Positions 24,507 through 31,310 of a DNA stretch of 40,531 bases are shown here, in pieces. The notes below the pieces were generated by a model that saw only the letters and a list, made by a program, of their open reading frames with translations, ran no database searches and was not told where the DNA came from. The stretch comes from a virus: the IMG/VR virus record IMGVR_UViG_3300047497_000276, positions 1 through 40,531 of that record; one strand, 5' to 3'. Within the stretch, counting starts at the first letter, position 1; each line of letters begins with the position of its first letter. A program made the position numbers and the translations under genes.

Positions 24507-24975
24507 TGAGTAATGCTTGCTCTGCGTGCTCCTTGTCCTCCTGCATCGCACGCCACTGTTGCGGGTATTTGATGCGGAAGCGCGGGTCGTCAGGCTGTAG
24601 CAGGTCGTCGGCAAGCGCTAACCGTTGCTGCTTGAGCATTGCGGATTCCATGTAGTACGGGTCAGTGTGTTTGTCGCTGATATGCCGTATGGCCTTGTGT
24701 CCCTTCGGACAATGACCGACGAAGAACGCAAACAAGGGCAGTATCGCATAGGCCCAGCCCTTATCTACATCGAACCCCATTGCGAACGTCTTGAGCGCCG
24801 GGGCGTCGAAGTCAGCTTTGCAGGCTCGGCACCAAAAACCCATTTGCATTTGCTCGGGCGCGTCCTGATATTCCTTATAGCGCAACTGCTCGCGTTCAAT
24901 GCGCCGTTTATCAGCGTCGCGCTCTTCGCGATTGCGCTTTACGCGTCTGCGTAATGACTCCGAGTGGTTGTCCAT
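24487..24975 (-). CDS. Zinc-binding protein next to terminase
   Basis: The 162-aa protein has a very basic helical N-terminus (about 8-35), then FWCRACKADFDAP (CxxC) and, about 40 residues on, GHCPKGHKAIRHISD. These probably complete a zinc site. The C-terminal 60 residues are helical. It overlaps the terminase start by 20 nt, so translation is likely coupled. A DNA-packaging accessory role is inferred only from position. Confidence 0.6.
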   Translation of the reverse strand: MDNHSESLRRRVKRNREERDADKRRIEREQLRYKEYQDAPEQMQMGFWCRACKADFDAPALKTFAMGFDVDKGWAYAILPLFAFFVGHCPKGHKAIRHISDKHTDPYYMESAMLKQQRLALADDLLQPDDPRFRIKYPQQWRAMQEDKEHAEQALLNGEQTP

Positions 24976-24980
24976 TAAGT

Positions 24981-25211
24981 TTACTGCTGTCCTGCATCCT
25001 TGCCGAAGTAGCGCTTGTAAAACTTGCCCCAGCCTCGCTCTTCCTGATGCACATAGTCCTCATGTTCCTCTTCGGTCATGTCAGAAAGAAACACGGCTTT
25101 GCCGTCGCCTTGAATCTCGTGCGACTTGCCCCACGCATCTTCCCAGCGATGCACCACAGGCCGGGTCTCGTAGTTACTCAGCGCCCACAGACGCTTCAGT
25201 CGTTGAAACAT
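24981..25211 (-). CDS. Hypothetical protein of the packaging operon
   Basis: The 76-aa product contains a VVHRWEDAWGKSHEIQGDG segment and an acidic EEEHEDYVHQEERGW stretch. No motif is recognised. Its start overlaps the end of the terminase-small-like gene by 38 nt, and it ends 5 nt before the next gene. Confidence 0.5.
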   Translation of the reverse strand: MFQRLKRLWALSNYETRPVVHRWEDAWGKSHEIQGDGKAVFLSDMTEEEHEDYVHQEERGWGKFYKRYFGKDAGQQ

Positions 25212-25680
25212 GCTCGTTGGTTATTAGGCTTTTAATATCCTGTTCGAACGCCTTCACACTCTGCTGGAATTTGGGCAGGAAGAATATGTTGTAGGTGTTG
25301 CCAGTCGCTGGAGGAACAACCTCGGGCGTAATCTTTCCTTTGACGGTGTAAGCGAGCTTGAGAAACTTCTCACGGGTCGGATGGTCCGGCACTTCGATAA
25401 AGTCGTTGGTTTTCTCGTCGGCGTCGCCGTAGGTGATGTTGGCAGAAATAATCTTGTTCGCTTCCAATCCTTCAGCATGCACCTGCGCGAGCTTAGTGTC
25501 CGGCAGATATTCCTCCATCAGCTCTTTGAAGCCTTTGCTCTCAGTTACTATCTCGGGATTCTTCGCAACGGCAGGCGCATAACCTGCATCAAGCAAAATG
25601 CGTTTCTTGGATTTTGGCTTTGCCCGGCCAAGGTTCGCCAAGGTATCTTTGGCAGCGCGTTCTTGCTTGAGAGTACGCAT
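25174..25680 (-). CDS. Terminase small subunit-like protein
   Basis: The 168-aa product has a basic start and a helix-turn-helix-like segment typical of small terminases: KKRILLDAGYAPAVAKNP (26-43), then VTESKGFKELMEEYLPD and HAEGLEA. Small subunits bind pac or cos DNA and present it to the large subunit. It lies upstream of the large subunit gene in the same operon, which supports the call. Confidence 0.65.
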   Translation of the reverse strand: MRTLKQERAAKDTLANLGRAKPKSKKRILLDAGYAPAVAKNPEIVTESKGFKELMEEYLPDTKLAQVHAEGLEANKIISANITYGDADEKTNDFIEVPDHPTREKFLKLAYTVKGKITPEVVPPATGNTYNIFFLPKFQQSVKAFEQDIKSLITNEHVSTTEASVGAE

Positions 25681-25689
25681 GGCAATTGG

Positions 25690-25995
25690 TTACGGCGTCA
25701 GTATCTCGGTGACAACCTTGGGTGCGACCGCTTGCGCTGCATCAACCACCACAGGGCGTGCAAGTGTCTTACCGTCTGCAATAAACGGCTCGGCAAGGAG
25801 CTTGAGCTGATACGTCTCCAGGAGCGGTTGTAGAGCCTCGTTAAAGGCGGCTACGCGGGTGTCGAGCGGATCAACAGGTGTCGGCTCAACCGCGGGCGCT
25901 TCACTCGTTGTAGGAGCTAGTACGGCCGTTTCCGGTGACGTTGCACTCTCGGCTCCGGCTTCCTCTTTGTAATCTTCCGCGATTTTCTTTTCCAT
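25690..25995 (-). CDS. Hypothetical acidic protein
   Basis: This 101-aa protein has an acidic, Ala/Pro/Thr-rich disordered first half. A helical second half follows (AAFNEALQPLLETYQLKLLAEPF). The ATG at 25995 is preferred over TTG two codons before. The composition resembles the scaffold and the tiny acidic protein. The function is unknown. Confidence 0.5.
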   Translation of the reverse strand: MEKKIAEDYKEEAGAESATSPETAVLAPTTSEAPAVEPTPVDPLDTRVAAFNEALQPLLETYQLKLLAEPFIADGKTLARPVVVDAAQAVAPKVVTEILTP

Positions 25996-26035
25996 ACTCA
26001 AAATAGCTAGTGACTAATGCTTCGATGATACCACG

Positions 26036-26068
26036 AGGGTAGACACACCCTAACTATCGTGTGGATAG
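26036..26068. promoter_or_regulatory. Hairpin and DnaA-box-like site in gap
   Basis: AGGGT-AGACAC-ACCCT (26036-26051) is followed by CTATC-GTGTG-GATAG (26054-26068). The latter contains TGTGGATAG. GGTAGACACA here also occurs at 35681-35690 and 38979-38988. Confidence 0.3.
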
Positions 26069-26422
26069 AGCTGCGGGGGAAATAATATCTGCCTTCACCG
26101 GCACAATGTCCTTCAGCATACCTTTCTCCTCTGCACAGGACTGATGGTAGAGCGCTATCCGTCCGCCGACTGCGAAGTACTCAAGCGTTTGCTCTCGGTA
26201 TCTCTTATGAAAACACCATCCACACACACCCCTGTAGAGTGCACGCTTCAGGTCTCTGTCCTGCTGTTGGTATTCTTGATGCCGGTAGCTGTTCGCCTGG
26301 GAGAGTAGCTTCAGCTCCTTGCGGCACGTTTTGCAGATAGCGAGAAAGAGCCAGGGCCGATCAGCTCTGCGGTAGAAGCAGTCTTCGCTCTTACTGTTTC
26401 CGCATTTGCTGCACGTTCGCAT
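26054..26422 (-). CDS. Zinc-finger protein, HNH-like remnant
   Basis: The 122-aa product opens MRTCSKCGNSKSEDCFYRR, with CKTC about 28 residues later. This is the zinc ribbon typical of the front of phage HNH proteins. A second CGWC lies at about 70-73, and a lone YHQSC follows. No full HNH catalytic motif is present. It lies 6 nt after a true HNH gene. It could be a DNA-binding accessory or a degenerate nuclease. Confidence 0.6.
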   Translation of the reverse strand: MRTCSKCGNSKSEDCFYRRADRPWLFLAICKTCRKELKLLSQANSYRHQEYQQQDRDLKRALYRGVCGWCFHKRYREQTLEYFAVGGRIALYHQSCAEEKGMLKDIVPVKADIISPAALSTR

Positions 26423-26428
26423 ATGCCT

Positions 26429-26974
26429 TTAGTGTACCGCAATTTCTATCCTCGGCCGGGCCTTGTCGCTGTCCCGGTATAGGTGCAGCTCGCATATCTG
26501 GCTGTCGTGTAGCAACCGCGCTTTGTAGCCGTAATTTGGTGTTTGGCGGTGACAACCTCGGCAGAGGGTTCGCCCATTCGATACTTGAAAGCGTTGAGTG
26601 GGATGAAATGCAAAAGATTTAATATGGTCGGCCTGTAGAATCCCACCGCGGACACCACAATTTTGGCAGGTGTAGTCGTCCCGTTTAAAAACAGCCTCTC
26701 GCCACAGCCGATACGCAAGAGATTGTCTAGCCCGCTCTCTCTCTAAATATTCTTCCTTACAGACACCACGGTACAGATTGTGAGTGCCGGTAGCGATGCG
26801 TGTACTCTGAAGAGCTTTGCTGTTGCGGACGATATAGTCCGACCGCCAATAACAAGTTCTTGAACAAAAGCGACGTTCTTTGTCGGAGTGTATGTTCGGA
26901 AAGCTATGCTTGCATACGACGCAAATAAAGTGGGTAGGATGCTTTCTTGCGTTACTGTTTGGTATGCATTTCAT
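26429..26974 (-). CDS. HNH endonuclease
   Basis: This 181-aa protein has an N-terminal zinc-binding region (CVVCKHSFPN, then RRFCSRTCYW). The C-terminal HNH domain reads WREAVFKRDDYTCQNCG, then LQADHIKSFAFHP (catalytic His), GRTLCRGCHR. All core residues are present. It resembles free-standing homing-type HNH genes. The ATG at 26974 overlaps the RusA gene by 23 nt. It may be a selfish homing gene or serve packaging; context does not decide. Confidence 0.85.
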   Translation of the reverse strand: MKCIPNSNARKHPTHFICVVCKHSFPNIHSDKERRFCSRTCYWRSDYIVRNSKALQSTRIATGTHNLYRGVCKEEYLERERARQSLAYRLWREAVFKRDDYTCQNCGVRGGILQADHIKSFAFHPTQRFQVSNGRTLCRGCHRQTPNYGYKARLLHDSQICELHLYRDSDKARPRIEIAVH

Positions 26975-27320
26975 ACACCTCGATTTCAATTCGTGGATTC
27001 ATTTTATCATATGCTCTGATGAGAGTCAGCTCGCTGATTTGTGAGTCATCCGCGTACACAATGCCAGTCAAAGAATCTGCCCACAACTTTGAAAAATTAT
27101 CCAGGTCTGCCCTGCGCTTGGTGCCGAAGAAGAAGCGGACTGAGAGCTTTACGTCTCCGGTGAGTGCGGGTCCGCGCCACTGCGATTTAGCTTCGTAGTA
27201 ATATTGCTCCTTCAGCGTCTTACCTTCGTCCGTCATGTACCGCGTTGGAAAGCGGCCGTTGCAGGCGCTTCGGTAGATATGCTGAGTGCTCTTCGGCTCG
27301 CCGAGGAGAGTGAGCGTCAT
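26952..27320 (-). CDS. rusA: RusA-family Holliday junction resolvase
   Basis: This 122-aa enzyme would cut four-way DNA junctions before packaging. The RusA active-site pattern KRRADLDNFSKLWADSL gives Asp72 and Asp74, and GIVYADDSQI gives Asp91. These match the three catalytic aspartates of E. coli RusA. Length is normal. The ATG at 27320 overlaps the stop of the preceding gene as ATGA, which fixes the start. Confidence 0.88.
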   Translation of the reverse strand: MTLTLLGEPKSTQHIYRSACNGRFPTRYMTDEGKTLKEQYYYEAKSQWRGPALTGDVKLSVRFFFGTKRRADLDNFSKLWADSLTGIVYADDSQISELTLIRAYDKMNPRIEIEVYEMHTKQ

Positions 27321-27574
27321 GCCCTCCAAAACGGCTTACGAATAAACCAAACATACTGCTGCTCGGCTTGAACGAAACGGCGCACGGCTATCAGTACGCA
27401 ACTAGGCAATTCGGATTGCAGGTCTAAGTTATTTGAGTAACAGAAAGGCCAGTCGGCAACGTGGGGGTTTAGAACAACGTCGATGAGAGCGAGGCAATAA
27501 TCCAGAAGCGTCCAGTTGTAGGTTGCACCGTCCGTAAAGAGTGAACGGATATTTTTCCGCGTCCGTTGTTTCAC
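27317..27574 (-). CDS. Hypothetical protein leading the RusA operon
   Basis: The 85-aa product starts at GTG (27574) because an in-frame stop lies four codons upstream and no ATG is near. It is rich in aromatic and hydrophobic residues (TLLDYCLALIDVVLN). An ATGA overlap couples it to RusA. An extended -10 element places transcription start at the GTG, suggesting a leaderless mRNA. The function is unknown. Confidence 0.55.
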   Translation of the reverse strand: MKQRTRKNIRSLFTDGATYNWTLLDYCLALIDVVLNPHVADWPFCYSNNLDLQSELPSCVLIAVRRFVQAEQQYVWFIRKPFWRA

Positions 27575-27580
27575 TCCCCC

Positions 27581-27589
27581 ATTTTACCA
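27581..27589 (-). promoter_or_regulatory. Extended -10 promoter for the RusA-terminase operon
   Basis: On the minus strand TGG plus TAAAAT (27581-27586) gives TGnTAAAAT. It lies just beyond the ArdC terminator and about 6 nt before the GTG start. Confidence 0.5.
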
Positions 27590-27593
27590 TGCA

Positions 27594-27618
27594 AATAAAA
27601 AGCCCTCCGGAGAGGGCT
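27594..27618 (-). terminator. Intrinsic terminator of ardC
   Basis: AGCCCTC and GAGGGCT form a 7-bp stem with a 4-nt loop, then TTTTTATTT. The stem overlaps the ArdC stop codon. Confidence 0.88.
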
Positions 27619-28477
27619 ACGCTGCTTCTGCAACCTTCTCCGAAAATGCCCGGAGATAGTCTGCTGCCTGTGATGCTTTCGACGCGGCCGTAAATATGGC
27701 CCGGTCGTCTTCCTTTAGGAGCTTTATCCAGCTCGCAATGTACTCGGCGTGCCGGAGCTTGCCTTCCACCTGGAGGTGAGCGCAGAGGAACGCGGCCCCG
27801 AGCTCGGCTACCAATTCCTCCGCAGCGTATGCCTTGGTGCGAAACCGGCCGGTCATGTCACGGTCCAGGCGATGCTTGGCGCCGGACCAGTGCGTCAGCT
27901 CATGCAGCGAAGTGGCAAGGTAGTGCGCTCGGCTCTCGAAGCTCTCCGGTGTTGGCAGAGAGATTAGGTCGCCATTGCCCTGGTAGTACGCTCGGTCGCC
28001 ACCATGCCGGATGTACGCGCCGGTCGCTTCAATGAAGCGTTGGGCGTTGTCCTGGAGAACCGGGAGCGCTTGCTCGATGGTGATGGCGGCTTTCGGCAAG
28101 CCTTCCATCTGCCACTCATTGAAGACATTGAACGTGCGGAGCATGCCGATTTGCTTCTCCACGTCCTCGTCTTCCTTGATGGTGAGTTTCTTGGTGAACA
28201 CGACTGTGGTGCTCTTTTCACCGGCCCGGACTTGCGCTCCTGCCGCCTGGGCCTGCTTGTAGGTAAGCCAGCCGTGCGTTGGGTAGCCACGAGCGTGCGC
28301 GGCGGCCCACAGTATCGGAATGTTTATTCCGGAGTACGACCGATTGCTTGCCGCGTTGAACGGCAACAATCCGCCACGGGCGCCGCATTTCCACGGTTTT
28401 GTCCAAGGTGCAACTCCTGCCTCTAGGTCTGCGATGATGGTGTTTGTGACTTGCTCGTAGAGAGCATCGACGCGCAT
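27617..28477 (-). CDS. ardC: ArdC-like antirestriction protein
   Basis: This 286-aa protein has the two ArdC domains. The N-terminal DUF1738-type ssDNA-binding domain (1-125) includes GVAPWTKPWK and NRSYSGINIPIL. The C-terminal zincin-like metallopeptidase has HELTHWSGAKHRLDR (192-206) and EELVAELGAAF (220-230). Plasmid and phage ArdC proteins protect incoming DNA from host restriction. A perfect AGGAGG (28483-28488) lies 5 nt before the ATG, unlike the virion genes. That suggests independent origin. It has its own terminator. Confidence 0.93.
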   Translation of the reverse strand: MRVDALYEQVTNTIIADLEAGVAPWTKPWKCGARGGLLPFNAASNRSYSGINIPILWAAAHARGYPTHGWLTYKQAQAAGAQVRAGEKSTTVVFTKKLTIKEDEDVEKQIGMLRTFNVFNEWQMEGLPKAAITIEQALPVLQDNAQRFIEATGAYIRHGGDRAYYQGNGDLISLPTPESFESRAHYLATSLHELTHWSGAKHRLDRDMTGRFRTKAYAAEELVAELGAAFLCAHLQVEGKLRHAEYIASWIKLLKEDDRAIFTAASKASQAADYLRAFSEKVAEAA

Positions 28478-28518
28478 GCGAACCTCCTGTTGAGAACGTC
28501 CGCTCCTAATTGTGAGGC

Positions 28519-28549
28519 AAAGAAATTCCCCGCCGGTTGAAGGTGGGGA
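28519..28549 (-). terminator. Weak terminator-like hairpin upstream of ardC
   Basis: TCCCC (28527-28531) pairs with GGGGA (28545-28549). The minus strand then reads ATTTCTTTG. The short T-run makes the call weak. Confidence 0.3.
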
Positions 28550-28552
28550 TAG

Positions 28553-28729
28553 CTACTGAAAGCCCGCGGCGATTTCGGCGTGGCGCAAAATCATTGCGGC
28601 GTATCGCTCCTGCAAATGCTCGAAGCACGTCCGACCGCACGCTCTACTGCGCAACGGCAACACCACCACTTTCGGGTCTTCCGCCTTACAAACGTCGCAA
28701 CGGAGCACGTCGGGGAGCTGCTTACTCAT
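28553..28729 (-). CDS. Mini zinc-ribbon protein (58 aa)
   Basis: The reading frame starts MSKQLPDVLRCDVCKAED and contains CDVC (11-14) and CGRTCFEH (31-38), enough for one zinc site. The ATG overlaps the previous stop as ATGA, and GGAAGGG precedes it at good distance. This coupling supports a real gene despite its size. It lies before ArdC. Nucleic-acid or protein binding is likely, but unproven. Confidence 0.65.
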   Translation of the reverse strand: MSKQLPDVLRCDVCKAEDPKVVVLPLRSRACGRTCFEHLQERYAAMILRHAEIAAGFQ

Positions 28730-29052
28730 GACCCTTCCTCCTGCGTTGAAGAACTCTCTCGTAATCTTCTCACGCTTTCTTGGAGCAACAGGTCACCAGT
28801 CAGGTAGACGGTGAGTATCCGTTCCCCGCGCTCCATCGTGATTTCAAAAAAGAAAATGTATCCGGCGAATAAGAACTCGCCTTCGCTGTGGTCACTGCCT
28901 TCCTCGAAGCGGCTGTACAGGTTGAGGCGGTGAAGCATCCGGCCGCGCATATGCGTCTCCATCTCCCACACGGCCCGCGACATGACGATGCGCCCGCCGG
29001 TGAACTTCTCCCGGAGCAAATCGTTTGCGCGTCTGGTCTCTTCGAGGGTCAT
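28726..29052 (-). CDS. Hypothetical protein with leader terminator
   Basis: The 108-aa product from the ATG at 29052 (MTLEETRRANDLLREKF) has two charged helices around an aromatic beta segment (EGEFLFAGYIFFFEITM). A GTG 23 codons upstream would put a strong terminator inside the coding region and is rejected. The ATG sits 6 nt after the terminator T-tract, so expression may be controlled by readthrough. It couples to the mini zinc-ribbon gene by ATGA. Confidence 0.55.
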   Translation of the reverse strand: MTLEETRRANDLLREKFTGGRIVMSRAVWEMETHMRGRMLHRLNLYSRFEEGSDHSEGEFLFAGYIFFFEITMERGERILTVYLTGDLLLQESVRRLRESSSTQEEGS

Positions 29053-29057
29053 GGGCC

Positions 29058-29104
29058 AAAAAAAAGAGGCCCGGAGCGTTTTTGATAAGTGCCCACTCCG
29101 GGCC
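29058..29104 (-). terminator. Strong leftward terminator or attenuator
   Basis: GGCCCGGAG (29068-29076) and CTCCGGGCC (29096-29104) form a perfect 9-bp stem, then T8 after two bases on the minus strand. It can end the small-gene operon from 33222. Confidence 0.88.
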
Positions 29105-29261
29105 AGTTGGTGCAACTGCACAACAACGGAGAGGCATTCTGCTTAGGAAAAATATTTGGCCGTGTAACCGTTTGCCCTACAACGCGGCGGGGAGCGTGGA
29201 GGAACCAGGAGGAACCACGCACTGACTCGATTCCTGCAAATTATTTTTCTATCTGTCGGAT
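29105..29261. other. Intergenic region before 29262 gene
   Basis: This 157-nt gap holds AGTTG-GTG-CAACT, a GCGTGG/CCACGC hairpin around AGGAACC repeats (29194-29220), and the shared motif at 29205-29220. No clear promoter was found. Confidence 0.4.
29205..29220. repeat. Intergenic motif CCAGGAGGAACCACGC, copy 1
   Basis: It matches 15 of 16 bases of CCAGGAGGAACTACGC at 35628-35643, the only other copy seen. Both lie in gene-free gaps and each is followed at a distance by CAAA(A)TTATTTT. On the plus strand it contains AGGAGG, but no start codon follows. Confidence 0.5.
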
Positions 29262-29849
29262 ATGGCTTTCATCCGCACCCGCATCATCAAAGGCAAGCCC
29301 TACACTTACCTCGAAGAGCGATGGAGGGAGAACGGCAAGGTGCGTTCGCGTTCCACCATCATCAGCTCCAAGGCATCCACGCCGCGGCAGGACGCGATGG
29401 AGCGATACCGGCAAGTGCTCCGGGACAACGTGTACCTTTACGGCAAAGGCCGGAGTGGCGACCGATACGCTGCGGTTGCGCAAGCGCGTGAGGAATATCA
29501 GCGGTTCCTTACGGCAGAGAAGCAAGGCAAGGCGCCGGACTGGAAAGGGCATGCAAGCCGCTTGGCTACCGGCGACCCGTACAGCGTTGACTCACGGGAA
29601 CGCATGTACCGCACCGGCCATGCCACGCCCGAGCATCGAGCACTCAACCGATATGCAGAGCTGCGGGATACGGTGCGCGCGGAAGATGCTGCGAAAGGAA
29701 ACCGGCCCGACCAGGCACCCGCTCGCGTCGGCCCTACCGAAGAACAGGAAGCGCAGCACCAAGAAAGGGTGGATGCGGCGCGGGACGCGGCGGATCGAGC
29801 GGCTGATGAGTATGCAGAAAGCGCGCCCGGAGAGGACGCGCAATCATAA
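29262..29849 (+). CDS. Hypothetical protein with transposase-like N-terminal strand motif
   Basis: This 195-aa protein begins MAFIRTRIIKGKPYTYLEER and continues WRENGKVRSRS, a beta-hairpin start shared with the N-termini of some IS1634/IS4-like transposases and small mobile-element proteins. No DDE catalytic region follows. The rest is helical, charged and increasingly disordered, ending acidic. It runs against the surrounding leftward operon, and no Shine-Dalgarno is seen. Possibly a DNA-binding mobile-element protein. Confidence 0.6.
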   Translation: MAFIRTRIIKGKPYTYLEERWRENGKVRSRSTIISSKASTPRQDAMERYRQVLRDNVYLYGKGRSGDRYAAVAQAREEYQRFLTAEKQGKAPDWKGHASRLATGDPYSVDSRERMYRTGHATPEHRALNRYAELRDTVRAEDAAKGNRPDQAPARVGPTEEQEAQHQERVDAARDAADRAADEYAESAPGEDAQS

Positions 29850-29863
29850 GTCCGACAATATGC

Positions 29864-29878
29864 ATTGTGCGACGTTAG
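29864..29878. repeat. ATTGTGCGACGTTAG repeat
   Basis: It matches 14 of 15 bases at 30608-30622 (ATTGTGCGGCGTTAG). Both lie at or just after the 3' end of a leftward gene and form short hairpins with neighbouring ACAAT or TTGTGC. It may be an RNA processing site. Confidence 0.35.
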
Positions 29879-30069
29879 CGGCTGCGCCACTGCTCGCGAT
29901 TGCGCAGGGTGTTCTCGTAGACGTTAAGTACGCCAAGCATAAATTCCGCGAGCATGAAGTCGGGCGTGTTGCTGCGATTCTCAACGGAGTGGCGATTAAG
30001 GACGGCGGCAATCTCTTTCACCAGCTGGTCATATTTTTTGTCGTCTTCGGTCTTTTCGTATTCGGGCAT
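29875..30069 (-). CDS. Small conserved phage protein
   Basis: The 64-aa product has an acidic N-terminus and a C-terminal NTPDFMLAEFMLGVLNVYE segment. This pattern, followed by a charged tail, recurs widely in small phage proteins. No activity is known to me. It is the last gene of the 11-gene leftward operon, 1 nt after the neighbour. Confidence 0.65.
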   Translation of the reverse strand: MPEYEKTEDDKKYDQLVKEIAAVLNRHSVENRSNTPDFMLAEFMLGVLNVYENTLRNREQWRSR

Positions 30070-30070
30070 A

Positions 30071-30286
30071 CTATTTCATCATAAAGTTACGGCACTTGCA
30101 CTTGTGGCACATGCCGCCTGTAAAATTGATACTGTAGGACACCGAATGAAATAAGCGAGCGTGCTTGCAGACACATTTGTTCTGGGCGTATTTCGTTTTC
30201 TGTAGCTCTCTTTGCTCCTCCGTGACTTCCCAAAGCAGCCGCCGCGCTTCAGTGATGCGGGGGTCTTCCGTTTGTTGAAGGTTCAT
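30071..30286 (-). CDS. Small zinc-binding protein
   Basis: The 71-aa product from ATG 30286 has a helical charged start. It ends with CVCKHARLFH and CHKCKCRNFM, the CxCxH...CxxCxCxxF pattern of a small phage zinc ribbon. The upstream open frame is rejected because the ATG gives a 4-nt gap to the previous gene. The role is unknown. Confidence 0.65.
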   Translation of the reverse strand: MNLQQTEDPRITEARRLLWEVTEEQRELQKTKYAQNKCVCKHARLFHSVSYSINFTGGMCHKCKCRNFMMK

Positions 30287-30290
30287 ACGA

Positions 30291-30584
30291 TTACGGGGTA
30301 GTGAGCTTGTCATCGTTCATCAGGTGGGCGGTGTATTTACAATTGGTGCTTCCGTTGCAGCAATAGTGGAACGAGGCGGGCTCCTTGAATAATCTTAGAT
30401 AAACGATTTTGCTTACTATCCAGCGATAGAGCGCGGCGGGCATCCACCACGGCCTTGGCTTTAAGTGCATCAGGACATACTCGTTTTGAAGACGCGCAAA
30501 CTCACCCGCTACCGCATAGGCCATTGCGTCAACAAAGTGCGAGTGGTGGCCGTCCAGCTCCGTAAGTCTTGTTCTTAATTCCAT
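30291..30584 (-). CDS. Hypothetical protein, possible membrane association
   Basis: This 97-aa protein has DGHHSHFVDAMAYAVAGEF near the start and an aromatic hydrophobic stretch (PWWMPAALYRWIVSKIVYL, about 45-63). Two Cys pairs lie near the end (CC, then C). Interfacial membrane binding is possible. The leader contains a CGCACAA/TTGTGCG hairpin, then ACATCAAAACT before the ATG. Confidence 0.55.
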   Translation of the reverse strand: MELRTRLTELDGHHSHFVDAMAYAVAGEFARLQNEYVLMHLKPRPWWMPAALYRWIVSKIVYLRLFKEPASFHYCCNGSTNCKYTAHLMNDDKLTTP

Positions 30585-30607
30585 AGTTTTGATGTCGCAC
30601 AACACAG

Positions 30608-30622
30608 ATTGTGCGGCGTTAG
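30608..30622. repeat. ATTGTGCGGCGTTAG repeat, second copy
   Basis: This is the partner of 29864-29878. It lies in the 48-nt gap before the 30291 gene, as part of the leader hairpin there. Confidence 0.35.
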
Positions 30623-30632
30623 TTTTTAATCT

Positions 30633-30980
30633 TCAGGCGTCGGCCGTCTCCGGCAACAGGCTTGCAATGAACGCCACGCACTCGTCGGACTGGAGATAGA
30701 GGTCTTTGCCTATCTGCCACACTCTAGGCATCCCCGCGCAGTCGTAAGCAGACGTGCCGAACTGTCGCTCAAGCAACATGCCGGTGCCGTCGAATGCGTA
30801 CTTTTCTCCTAGAGCCAAAAGAACATCCTCAAGGCGCATCACCGCGTCGTTGCTTCCGTCCCTCGGCTGTGTCGGCCGCTGTCGTATCTCCGGCATTACT
30901 GCGGCGATTGCCAGAAATATGTGGCCTTCCTGCTCTCTGCGCGTCATGTCTTTTGTCCCCGTGGGTTTGCTGAGGGTCAT
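30633..30980 (-). CDS. Hypothetical protein
   Basis: The 115-aa protein has a helical REQEGHIFLAIAAVMPEIR segment, a helix around 50-60 and a C-terminal DECVAFIASLLPE. No known motif is recognised. Its ATG overlaps the stop of the basic mini-protein gene (ATGA). Confidence 0.6.
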   Translation of the reverse strand: MTLSKPTGTKDMTRREQEGHIFLAIAAVMPEIRQRPTQPRDGSNDAVMRLEDVLLALGEKYAFDGTGMLLERQFGTSAYDCAGMPRVWQIGKDLYLQSDECVAFIASLLPETADA

Positions 30981-31138
30981 ATAGAATCTGACTTCTTTTT
31001 AGCAAGTCGCTTTGCTTCTCGTGCCTTAAGCATCTTCTTGGCATGGGCGGTGAGTGCTTTCGGCCCCAACTTCTCCGCGCGGGCGCGTCCTCCGGCGGCG
31101 CGCATCTGCTTTAGTGTCTTGAATTTGGGTGCGCTCAT
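30977..31138 (-). CDS. Small basic protein (53 aa)
   Basis: The frame starts MSAPKFKTLKQMRAAGGRAR and continues with a Lys/Arg/Ala-rich helical tail (KKMLKAREAKRLAKKK). Nearly one third of residues are basic. It resembles the GGRAR-type small nucleic-acid-binding proteins of plasmids and phages. ATGA overlap with the following gene and a 6-nt gap to the previous one support it. RNA or DNA binding is inferred from charge. Confidence 0.6.
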   Translation of the reverse strand: MSAPKFKTLKQMRAAGGRARAEKLGPKALTAHAKKMLKAREAKRLAKKKSDSI

Positions 31139-31144
31139 ACCTGG

Positions 31145-31309
31145 TTATCGCTTAATTGTGCTTCTAATCATGCGGCATCCAAAACAAAGCTGTGTTAGCG
31201 CGTCATGGAAGGTTGAATACATGGCCTGCTGCGTGTGGCGTCCCTCGCAGTTTTGAATGTGTGTCCGTACATCCTCCATCGCGGGTATGTGTTCGTAGGT
31301 GAATTGCAT
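31145..31309 (-). CDS. Mini Cys/His protein (54 aa)
   Basis: It begins MQFTYEHIPAMEDVRTHIQN and has C-GRH and CFGC motifs (about residues 21-24 and 47-50), compatible with a zinc site. The start at 31309 lies 1 nt after the stop of the repeat-protein gene. The function is unknown. Confidence 0.55.
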   Translation of the reverse strand: MQFTYEHIPAMEDVRTHIQNCEGRHTQQAMYSTFHDALTQLCFGCRMIRSTIKR

Positions 31310-31310
31310 A

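Noticed and set aside
28726-29121. GTG start at 29121 for the 28726 gene
   Set aside because: It would place a perfect 9-bp terminator stem and T8 tract inside the coding sequence.
29262-29849. Transposase gene of an insertion sequence
   Set aside because: Only the N-terminal strand motif resembles transposases; no DDE residues, terminal inverted repeats or target duplications are visible.
29089-30084. 331-codon rightward frame overlapping the 29262 gene
   Set aside because: Product is Arg/Pro/Thr-rich shadow sequence, and it spans a terminator, an opposite-strand gene and another gene in a better frame.
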